Assembly (NCBI GenBank): GCA_955652545.1
Contig: CATPCA010000098.1
Coordinates: 1 to 7,334 of the forward strand
Direction: 5' to 3'
DNA from: Candidatus Dormiibacterota bacterium
GTDB taxonomy: Bacteria; Chloroflexota; Dormibacteria; UBA8260
Length of the DNA stretch: 7,334 nucleotides
This document shows positions 1-5,639 of this stretch, piece after piece (positions within the stretch are counted from its first letter, which is position 1; every line of letters starts with the position of its first letter). The notes beneath the pieces are model-generated. The model ran no database searches. It was given only the letters and a program-made list of their open reading frames with translations, and had not been told where the DNA came from. Both the position numbers and the translations under genes were made by a program.

Positions 1-291
1 AGCCGGCGGGGGACGCCGGCAGCGGTGCCGTTCGCAGTGGGTGCTTACATCACGGGCGCGTATTTCTTCACGTCGTCGACCAGCTTCGCCAACCCCGCTG
101 TGACTGTCGGACGCATGCTGTCCAACACCTTTGCCGGCATCAGCCCCGCGTCGGTGGCGCCGTTCATCGCCGCCCAGCTGGCCGGCGGCGCTGTGGCCTG
201 GCTGCTGATCCGCACGCTGTTCGCGGATGTGCGCGACCACGCGCGCGGCGTGGCCGTGCCGCGTCCCGCCACCAGCGACGACTCGAGATGA
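1..291 (+). CDS. Aquaporin-family (MIP) channel, C-terminal part, likely arsenite channel
   Basis: This is the 3' end of a membrane channel gene whose start lies before the window; 96 residues are visible and the reading frame is open from base 1. The visible part holds a hydrophobic segment (about window residues 10-23), the second NPA half-helix (Asn-Pro-Ala at bases 91-99, in the context SFANPAVTVGR), a last membrane segment (about residues 46-66) and a short polar cytoplasmic tail. In classical aquaporins and GlpF an arginine follows this NPA and forms the narrow aromatic/arginine filter; here it is valine, so the pore should be wider or differently selective. The stop overlaps the arsC start by 4 bp (ATGA), implying translational coupling. 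Sinorhizobium AqpS lies in an ars operon and releases arsenite made by ArsC, and some actinobacteria have fused channel-ArsC proteins. The arsenite role here is inferred from that context; a glycerol or water channel is the alternative. Confidence 0.88.
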   Translation, partial: SRRGTPAAVPFAVGAYITGAYFFTSSTSFANPAVTVGRMLSNTFAGISPASVAPFIAAQLAGGAVAWLLIRTLFADVRDHARGVAVPRPATSDDSR

Positions 292-713
292 GCGACACGT
301 CCAAGCCCCAGGTGCTCTTCGTCTGCGTGCACAACGCGGGCCGTTCGCAGATGGCAGCTGCCCTTCTCGATCACCACGCCCGGGGATCCGTGCACGTCCG
401 GTCGGCCGGCTCACAGGCAGCCGACAGGCTCAACCCTGCCGTTGTTGCAGCGATGAGCGAGGTGGGCATCGACATCTCCAGGGAGTTCCCCAAACCGCTG
501 ACCAACGATGCGGTCAGGTCGGCGGATGTGGTCATCACCATGGGTTGCGGGGACGCCTGCCCCATCTACCCCGGCAAACGCTACCTGGACTGGGCGCTGG
601 ACGACCCCGCGGGAGAGTCCGTGGCGGTGGTGAGGCGGATTCGCGACGAGATCGACGCCCGCGTCAGAGAGCTGCTCGAGGATCTGACCGGCAGCGGGGC
701 GGCCGGCGGCTAG
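288..713 (+). CDS. arsC: Arsenate reductase, low-molecular-weight phosphatase fold
   Basis: A 141-residue cytosolic enzyme expected to reduce arsenate to arsenite. The phosphatase P-loop is near the N terminus: Cys13 to Arg19 in VCVHNAGRSQMA (C-X5-R-S), with Cys13 the likely nucleophile. Cys87 and Cys91 in MGCGDACP are candidate resolving cysteines. The segment DWALDDPAG (residues 101-109) carries the conserved acidic Asp-Pro loop. The length fits the family. The staphylococcal thioredoxin-coupled enzyme has its two extra cysteines six residues apart, whereas here three residues separate them, so thioredoxin or mycothiol/mycoredoxin as reductant cannot be decided from sequence. The start is fixed by the ATGA overlap with the upstream channel gene, which argues that the two products are made together: ArsC makes arsenite and the channel lets it leave. 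No arsR repressor or ArsB/Acr3 pump is visible. A true tyrosine phosphatase is less likely given the MGCGDACP motif and the neighbour. Confidence 0.92.
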   Translation: MSDTSKPQVLFVCVHNAGRSQMAAALLDHHARGSVHVRSAGSQAADRLNPAVVAAMSEVGIDISREFPKPLTNDAVRSADVVITMGCGDACPIYPGKRYLDWALDDPAGESVAVVRRIRDEIDARVRELLEDLTGSGAAGG

Positions 714-725
714 TCGGCCGCTGGC
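702..725 (+). terminator. Hairpin at the arsC stop codon, possible terminator without U-tract
   Basis: Bases 702-710 (GCCGGCGGC) pair with 717-725 (GCCGCTGGC) over nine base pairs with one G-U pair, leaving a 6-nt loop that contains the TAG stop of arsC. No run of T follows, so this is not a canonical intrinsic terminator. It lies at the convergent junction with the large minus-strand gene ending at 754, where a transcription block would be useful. Confidence 0.4.
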
Positions 726-753
726 TACAGTGTGTGCTCCACCGTGGCGCGAG

Positions 754-3591
754 CTACGGGGATTGCGTCCACCACTGCGCCGCGGCGGAGTAGGCGGATC
801 CCGTGGCGAGAGTCACCCATGTCCCCATCGCGTTGACCGCGAGCAGGTCCATCTTCCCGTTGCCGGTCAGGTCACCGCCGAGGGTTGCCATATCCCCGTA
901 GAACGGACGATTGCTCCACGGCTGCGGAGCCGAGAACCCCGTCCCGTTGCTGGTCATGACCCAGGTGCTGGTGTCGTTGACAGCGACCAGGTCGGCCTTC
1001 TTGTCACCGCTGACGTCACCTGCAAGGGTCACCCGGCTGCCGTAGAAAGGCGTGTGTGACCAGATCTGCGGTGCTGAGAACCCCCGTGGGGTATTGAGCA
1101 TCACCCACGTCGCCGTATCGTTGACGGCGACCAGATCGGCGCGACCGTCGCCGTTGACATCGGCGGCAAACGTTGCCCGGGTGCCGTAGAACGGGACACC
1201 CGACCACTGCTGTGGCGCTGAGAACCCCGAGCCGGTGCTGAGCATCACCCATGTTTGCGCATCGTTGACGGCGATGAGATCGGCTCTGCCATCGTGATTG
1301 ACGTCAGCGACGAGGGTTCCCCGTGTGCCGTAGAACGCGGCAGACGACCATCGCTGCGGTTGAGCGAAGGCGGAACCGGTGCTCGGCAGCACCCAGGTGT
1401 TGGTACCGTTCACCGCGATGAGGTCCGACCTGCCGTTGCCAACGACGTCGGCGCTGAGGGTCGCTCGCGCACCGTAGAAGGGCACGATCGACCACGGCGT
1501 CAGGGACGTGAAGGATGTAGTTCCGTTGGAGGGCAGAACGCACGAGCCCGTCGGACCGACGGTGACGATGTCCGCTCTGCCATCGCCGGTGAAGTCGCCG
1601 GCAAGCGGGGTTCCCTTGCAGACATCGAAGGGGTGAAGGTACGCGGAGCCGTTCTGGCCGCTGGCGGACTCGACCGCGATAAGGGTGCAATTCGCATTGG
1701 TGGTCGAGGCTCTGTACGTGACGGTGGCCTGCCCGGCGGGACTGGCGGTGATGTCGGTCGGGCTGACGGTGCCGCACATCCCCGACGGGCTGAACGTCGC
1801 GAAGTGGAACCTCTCGCCGCCGACCGGGTTCTGTTGCGGGGAACGGGCACTGGCGGTGACCGCCGAACTGCTTGTGCCGTCATTGGCAATGCGCGTCAGG
1901 GACGCGACCACGGTGACGGTGTTGCCAGGCGTGGCTGGTGGAGTCACCCGCTGGACGCAGCCGCGGCCGGTGGTGGTCCAGGTCGCGTTGCTGAACTCCT
2001 CCTGGGTGTAATACCGCCCTGATCCGATCAGCTGGTTGTACTCGGAGGTCAGTGGCGCGGCGGCAATGGTGTTCCCGAGAGGAGCACCGTACAGGTCGGC
2101 GCACAGGTCGCCGGTCTCGTTGCCCGCGGCGTCGGTCCACGCGTTCGCCAGCGGGTCGGTGATCGCCTCGTTGAGCTGGTGGCTCAGCGTGTCGATGGCC
2201 CCGTCGGCGAGAGGGTCACCATTTGGAGACTGCCCGGTGGTGCACACCTGTGCCGTCGGGTACGGAACCACAGCGTAGAGAACCGCTACGCCGGCCTGTG
2301 CGTAGCTGCTGTGATAGCCGCAGAGCGACGACGCCGAGCACGACGTGGGGCTGGTGCAGACCTCGACGCCCGGCGGCAGGAACACCACGTAGAGATGGCC
2401 AAGGCCGAGCGGTGGGGAAGGGCTCTGGGCGTGGAGGCTGCGGTTGACCTCGTTCTGCACCTGCAGGTAGCTCAGACACGTCAAATAACCGGGGTCGGGA
2501 AAGCACCCTGCCATGGGCAACGCCGCGAGATCCGTCGTCCGACCTGCGAATTTGAACGGCCCGGTCGTGGGCGGACTGCCGCCGTACCGCGGATTGGTGC
2601 CGTACACGTTGCCAACCTGGCTGTTCGATGCCACATTGTTCAGGTAGCCATCGATGACGTTCTGGTAGCTGGCCGAGAACGCGGTGCCGCCCGACCAGTA
2701 CAGGGAGCTCACCGTGTTGTCACCTGGGGTCTTGGCCGTTCCCATCTCCGGACCGCCGTGGTTCACCAATGGCGGCGCGCACGAAGCACAGACCCGTGTC
2801 TCGCCACCGGCCCCGGGTGCGAGGCTTCCCAACAGTTGGAGCCAGGACACCGTCGGGTACCAGTAGAAGCCGTTGGCGTACTGCGGGTTGCCCATCGCCT
2901 CGGCCCAGTGGGAGACGTTGATGTAGCCCCTGCCAGGGCCGCCGTCGTTCTCCTCCATCACGGTGATGTAGCCGTTCCCCGTGGCCATGTTGACGTGCGA
3001 GACGTCGGTGACGACCGCCGTGTGCCCGGAGGGGTCAGCGTTGGGGTTGGCCGCGCCGCCCGACAGGCTGACGACATCACCGGGGAGCGGAATGTTGCCG
3101 ACGGACGGCGTCCCCACCGCGATGGAGGGGAACCGGGCGTGGTTGTTGGCGACGAACACGCCTCCGTTGCCCGGGGCGGCGCGCAGACCGTACGCCTCCC
3201 ACATGAACCGCGTGCTCAACTCCACGCACTGGAAGTCCGATTCGAAGGGATCGTTGCTCCACCCCATGTTCTCTGTGGGACCGCAGGCGTACACGTTGTC
3301 GAACGAAGGCCCGAGGTTGTGGCCCCACACCGTGTGCCCGCCGACGACCCCGGACACCGAGGCGCAGAAGCCGGCGCCGCTGCCTTGGCCAGCCGATGCA
3401 TCCGCGGGAACGCTGGCGATCCGAAAGTCCCGTGTGCCTGCGACACCGGGCGCGGCATTGGACGGAGGACTGGCTGCGGAGCCGGGCATTGGCGCGAACA
3501 CCCCGACAACGGAGACGATGGCGGCGGCCAGCGCCAGTGCTCGCAACGAGCGGCGCGCCGACGTCAAGGCTGGGAGCACTGACAGGACCAC
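754..3591 (-). CDS. Secreted modular protein: CHAP, EXORDIUM/PHI-1-like, Ig-like and FG-GAP-like repeats
   Basis: A 945-residue exported protein. Residues 1-40 form a signal peptide: Arg13-Arg14, a hydrophobic core at about 17-34, and a likely cleavage after an Ala near 39-40; Sec or Tat cannot be decided. Residues about 75-255 are a CHAP amidase/peptidase domain, with Cys122 in FQCVELSTRF, His190 in SGHTAVVTD and an acidic/Asn pair (Glu214-Asn215) as the catalytic set, suggesting peptidoglycan cleavage. Residues about 265-545 resemble plant EXORDIUM/PHI-1 proteins: NHGGPEM (277-283), YWSG, LCGYHSSY (423-430), PNGDPLADG, HQLNEAITDP (471-480), NAWTD and GDLCADLYG. Residues about 555-655 look like an invasin-type Ig-like domain. 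Residues 661-945 are six FG-GAP-like repeats. The GTG at 3591 is the first start after an in-frame TGA at 3619-3621; a second GTG at 3579 is possible, and neither has a strong ribosome site. Likely role: cell-wall hydrolase or surface/matrix protein. The substrate is unknown. Confidence 0.87.
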   Translation of the reverse strand: MVLSVLPALTSARRSLRALALAAAIVSVVGVFAPMPGSAASPPSNAAPGVAGTRDFRIASVPADASAGQGSGAGFCASVSGVVGGHTVWGHNLGPSFDNVYACGPTENMGWSNDPFESDFQCVELSTRFMWEAYGLRAAPGNGGVFVANNHARFPSIAVGTPSVGNIPLPGDVVSLSGGAANPNADPSGHTAVVTDVSHVNMATGNGYITVMEENDGGPGRGYINVSHWAEAMGNPQYANGFYWYPTVSWLQLLGSLAPGAGGETRVCASCAPPLVNHGGPEMGTAKTPGDNTVSSLYWSGGTAFSASYQNVIDGYLNNVASNSQVGNVYGTNPRYGGSPPTTGPFKFAGRTTDLAALPMAGCFPDPGYLTCLSYLQVQNEVNRSLHAQSPSPPLGLGHLYVVFLPPGVEVCTSPTSCSASSLCGYHSSYAQAGVAVLYAVVPYPTAQVCTTGQSPNGDPLADGAIDTLSHQLNEAITDPLANAWTDAAGNETGDLCADLYGAPLGNTIAAAPLTSEYNQLIGSGRYYTQEEFSNATWTTTGRGCVQRVTPPATPGNTVTVVASLTRIANDGTSSSAVTASARSPQQNPVGGERFHFATFSPSGMCGTVSPTDITASPAGQATVTYRASTTNANCTLIAVESASGQNGSAYLHPFDVCKGTPLAGDFTGDGRADIVTVGPTGSCVLPSNGTTSFTSLTPWSIVPFYGARATLSADVVGNGRSDLIAVNGTNTWVLPSTGSAFAQPQRWSSAAFYGTRGTLVADVNHDGRADLIAVNDAQTWVMLSTGSGFSAPQQWSGVPFYGTRATFAADVNGDGRADLVAVNDTATWVMLNTPRGFSAPQIWSHTPFYGSRVTLAGDVSGDKKADLVAVNDTSTWVMTSNGTGFSAPQPWSNRPFYGDMATLGGDLTGNGKMDLLAVNAMGTWVTLATGSAYSAAAQWWTQSP
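757..1611 (-). repeat. Six FG-GAP/VCBS-like repeats, 144-nt period, coding for a beta-propeller-like tail
   Basis: The last 285 codons of the secreted protein gene are six tandem units starting at residues 661, 710, 758, 806, 854 and 902. Four are exactly 48 residues, the first is 49 and the last is cut to 44. The shared pattern is xTLxADVxGDGRADLxAVNDxxTWV, then FSAPQxWSxxPFYGxR, with acidic/Gly loops such as DVNGDGRAD that resemble calcium-binding turns of FG-GAP propeller blades. DNA identity between neighbouring units is visible (for example the repeated GTAGAA with an upstream CCG/ACC context) but imperfect. The most regular units are 3 to 5. Confidence 0.85.
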
Positions 3592-3693
3592 CGTGGGCGC
3601 AGTTGACGGGGGAAGGCGTCAATTGAGCCGCGGAAAGGCCCCAGGAGGGCTGACCGCACTGCAAAGAATCGGTAACGAACCGGAAAACCGAGA

Positions 3694-3710
3694 TCGCGAA
3701 GTGGTCGCGA
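3694..3710 (-). terminator. Weak terminator-like hairpin downstream of the NfuA gene
   Basis: On the minus strand, shortly after the nfuA stop, TCGCGA-CCACT-TCGCGA can form a 6-bp stem with a 5-nt loop (3705-3710 pairing with 3694-3699). It is followed by TCTCGGTTTTCC, a weak pyrimidine tail with four T. It could end nfuA transcription before the secreted-protein gene. The rest of the 125-bp gap (3592-3716) shows a small inverted repeat CGGT-TCGTT-ACCG (minus strand) and no convincing -35/-10 pair. Confidence 0.35.
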
Positions 3711-3716
3711 CGCCCG

Positions 3717-4301
3717 CTACTTCTTTGCGGCCTGGTAGTAGGGGTTTGCCCCCTGGGCATGGTCGGTTGTGTCGCGCACCTCACGGATGTCGGGAAAGCT
3801 GTCGAGAATGGCGGCGCGCACCCCCTGTCCGAGGGTGACCGCCGCCATCCCGCAGCCCTGGCAGCCGCCGCCCATGTGAATGAACGCGACGCCGTCGGCG
3901 ACGTCGAGGAGGTCGATGTGGCCGCCGTGCATCGCCACCGACGGGTTGATCTCGTCGTCGAGCAGGCGCTGCACGGCCTCGGCGAGGGGATCGAGCCAGA
4001 GCGGGTTGGGGTTCTCCACGCGCACCGCGCCCCCAGGGAGCTGCGCGTCCAGGGTGATCCCGTCGAGGTACGGCGCGGACGCGAGCGGGACATGGACCTG
4101 GATGCCCTCCGGGCCCGTCACCACGAGGTCGCCCTGCCGCTCCTCGCCCGGTGTCACCAGCTGCATCTCATAGACGAAGGCGCCGTTCTCGCGCCCGGTG
4201 ATGGCGATGCGCAGGCCGGCATCGGGTTGCTTGCGATTGGCGCGCACCTCACCGATGCGGGTGATCGCTGCCGCTGTCGCGCTGATCCGGGGTTGCTTCA
4301 T
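3717..4301 (-). CDS. NfuA-type iron-sulfur cluster carrier protein (NifU family)
   Basis: A 194-residue cytosolic protein with NfuA architecture: an N-terminal domain (about residues 5-95) resembling A-type carriers (IscA/HesB) but with no cysteine, and a C-terminal NifU domain (about 105-180) carrying the Cys147-X2-Cys150 pair in GGGCQGCGMA. E. coli NfuA has the same length and also a degenerate A-type domain; its CxxC binds a 4Fe-4S cluster between two subunits and hands it to target enzymes. The two CxxC cysteines are the only cysteines here. The MHGGHIDLLD stretch (124-133) is the usual NifU-domain signature. ATG at 4301 is chosen over the adjacent GTG at 4304 because a -10-like GACACT (4314-4309, minus strand) would place the transcript start at about 4301-4302. 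The frame stays open far upstream through the antisense of the next gene, which is a composition artefact. It is divergent from the ATP-grasp gene. Confidence 0.9.
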   Translation of the reverse strand: MKQPRISATAAAITRIGEVRANRKQPDAGLRIAITGRENGAFVYEMQLVTPGEERQGDLVVTGPEGIQVHVPLASAPYLDGITLDAQLPGGAVRVENPNPLWLDPLAEAVQRLLDDEINPSVAMHGGHIDLLDVADGVAFIHMGGGCQGCGMAAVTLGQGVRAAILDSFPDIREVRDTTDHAQGANPYYQAAKK

Positions 4302-4319
4302 CACGGGTAGTGTCGCCAA
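4302..4319. promoter_or_regulatory. Candidate bidirectional promoter with a near-symmetric -10 core, both genes leaderless
   Basis: The two start codons (minus ATG ending at 4301, plus ATG at 4320) are separated by 18 bp. On the plus strand TAGTGT at 4308-4313 fits TANNNT and sits so that +1 would be 4320, the A of the start codon. On the minus strand GACACT (complement of 4309-4314) keeps the key A and T and would start transcription at about 4302. Neither side has room for a 5' leader with a Shine-Dalgarno site. No good -35 hexamer is visible on either side. Confidence 0.5.
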
Positions 4320-5573
4320 ATGCCGCGCGTTCTGCTCGTGCTTCCCACCGCCACCTACCGTGCCAGCGCCTTCTTGAACGCGGTGGACGCGTTGGGGACC
4401 GACTGCGTCATCGCGTCGGACGAGGCACCGACCCTGGCCGGGCTGATGACCGGACGGGTGCTGGCGCTTGACCTGGGCCGCCCCGACAAGGCGGCCGAGA
4501 CGGCGGTGGCGTTCGCCCGGCAGTGGCCGATTGACGCCGTCGTCGGCGTCGACGAGGCGTCCGTACTCAGCGCGGCACACATCGCCGCAGCGCTGGGCAT
4601 CGTCCACAACCCGGTGGCGGCGGTGGCGGCGACGCGCGACAAGCGACGGTTGCGTGCGCTTCTTGCGGCGGGCGGGGTGCCTCAACCCGGGTGGGTGGAG
4701 GTTCGCGGCGACCCGGCCGGGACCGCGGCAGCGGCCGCTGCGCAGGCCGTCGGCCTGCCGGCTGTCGTCAAGCCGGTCGATCTGGCGGCCAGCCGCGGGG
4801 TGATCCGGGCCGACACCGCCGGCGAGCTGGCCACCGCCATCAGCCGGGTGGATGCCCTCCTCCGCCGTCCCGACCTCTGCGGACCGGCTGGGGATCCGCC
4901 CCTGCTCGTCGAGCGGTTCACCGAAGGCGCTGAGATCGCCATTGAGGGCCTGCTCCGTGGCGGTGCCATGACGGTGATCGCCGTCTTCGACAAGCCTGAC
5001 CCCCTTGACGGCCCGTTCTTCACCGAAACCCTCTACGTGACGCCGTCGCGCCACCACGCCGAAACGGTCGCGCAGGCCATCGCTGTCACCGCCGCCGCAG
5101 TCGCCGCCATCGGCCTGGCCGAGGGCCCGATCCACGCCGAGCTGCGCCTCGCGCCCGGCGGGCCCGTCCTCATCGAGGTGGCGGCGCGGTCGATCGGGGG
5201 GCGCTGCTCGTCGGCCTTGCTGATCCGTGACGGCGACACCGAGATGACGCTCGAAGAGCTGATCCTGCGCCACGCGTGCGCCCTGCCGCTTCGCGAACCG
5301 CGGCTCGCCCCCGGCGCCGCCGGTGTGCTGATGCTGCCGGTGCCCGTGTCGGGAGTGCTGCGCGGCGTGCCGGGCGCCGCCGAGGCGGCCGCGCTGCGCG
5401 GCGTGACCGGCGTGGAGCTGACCATCCCCGTCGGGCAGACGGTCGAGGCGTTGCCCGAGGGAGACCGCTACCTCGGGTTCGTGGTTGTCCGGGGCGACGA
5501 CGCCGCGGGGGTGGAGTCGACCCTCCGCAGTGCCTGGGCGCTGATCCAGGCGGATGTCGAGACGGTCGCCTGA
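4320..5573 (+). CDS. ATP-grasp carboxylate-amine ligase, L-amino-acid-ligase-like
   Basis: A 417-residue cytosolic enzyme of the ATP-grasp superfamily, which activates a carboxylate with ATP to an acyl phosphate and joins it to an amine. Residues 1-100 form a Rossmann-like pre-ATP-grasp domain (VLLVLPT at 4-10, VVGVDEAS at 74-81). The ATP-grasp core follows: Lys151 in VVKPVDLAASRGV, the adenine-region strand LLVERFTEGAEIAIEG (195-210), and metal ligands Glu274 in HAELRL and Glu286 with Arg290 in LIEVAARSIGG. Residues about 333-415 (GVLMLP, SGVLRGV, VGQTVEALPEGDRYLGFV) resemble the small C-terminal domain of BacD-type L-amino acid ligases (LAL_C2). Substrates cannot be read from sequence; dipeptide or related ligation is an inference. 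The ATG at 4320 appears leaderless. No biosynthetic partners surround it, so it may act alone. Confidence 0.85.
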   Translation: MPRVLLVLPTATYRASAFLNAVDALGTDCVIASDEAPTLAGLMTGRVLALDLGRPDKAAETAVAFARQWPIDAVVGVDEASVLSAAHIAAALGIVHNPVAAVAATRDKRRLRALLAAGGVPQPGWVEVRGDPAGTAAAAAAQAVGLPAVVKPVDLAASRGVIRADTAGELATAISRVDALLRRPDLCGPAGDPPLLVERFTEGAEIAIEGLLRGGAMTVIAVFDKPDPLDGPFFTETLYVTPSRHHAETVAQAIAVTAAAVAAIGLAEGPIHAELRLAPGGPVLIEVAARSIGGRCSSALLIRDGDTEMTLEELILRHACALPLREPRLAPGAAGVLMLPVPVSGVLRGVPGAAEAAALRGVTGVELTIPVGQTVEALPEGDRYLGFVVVRGDDAAGVESTLRSAWALIQADVETVA

Positions 5574-5581
5574 CGGCGTGC

Positions 5582-5598
5582 CGAGCGACGCACGCTCG
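5582..5598 (+). terminator. Hairpin after the ATP-grasp gene, possible terminator
   Basis: CGAGCG (5582-5587) and CGCTCG (5593-5598) form a perfect 6-bp stem around ACGCA, 9 bases after the ATP-grasp stop codon. No T-tract follows. It is either a weak terminator or an operator-like site upstream of the polymerase gene. Confidence 0.33.
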
Positions 5599-5625
5599 AG
5601 TAGCCTCAACAGCTGACCACACGGT

Positions 5626-5631
5626 TATGGT
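5626..5631 (+). promoter_or_regulatory. -10-like element for a leaderless polymerase-domain gene
   Basis: TATGGT (TANNNT type) lies 8 bases before the ATG at 5640. A start 7 bases downstream of its last T falls at about 5638, next to the start codon, and no Shine-Dalgarno sequence is present. A second TANNNT match, TAGCCT at 5601-5606, could instead give a leader of about 27 nt. No clear -35 is seen. Confidence 0.4.
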
Positions 5632-5639
5632 CGCGGGTG

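Noticed and set aside
757..1611. The 144-base tandem repeats as a CRISPR array or non-coding satellite
   Set aside because: The units are contiguous, keep the reading frame exactly and encode an FG-GAP-like protein repeat; there are no unique spacers.
2179..3582. A 467-codon plus-strand frame antisense to the secreted-protein gene
   Set aside because: Arg/Ala/Val-rich translation without motifs, lying opposite the CHAP and EXORDIUM-like domains.
3640..3716. The GTTACC-containing sequence upstream of the secreted-protein gene as a cell-wall regulator (MtrA-like) site
   Set aside because: Only one short half-site is present, with no second copy at proper spacing, so the match is not above chance.
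2981..3838. A 285-codon plus-strand frame across the gap between the secreted-protein and NfuA genes
   Set aside because: It overlaps both real genes in antisense and has no domain-like pattern or ribosome site.
3717..5609. A 630-codon minus-strand frame that extends NfuA through the whole antisense of the ATP-grasp gene
   Set aside because: Upstream of the ATG at 4301 the translation has no recognisable domain and is rich in Arg, Gly and Ala, while the plus strand encodes clear ATP-grasp motifs. The open antisense frame is a product of high GC at third positions.
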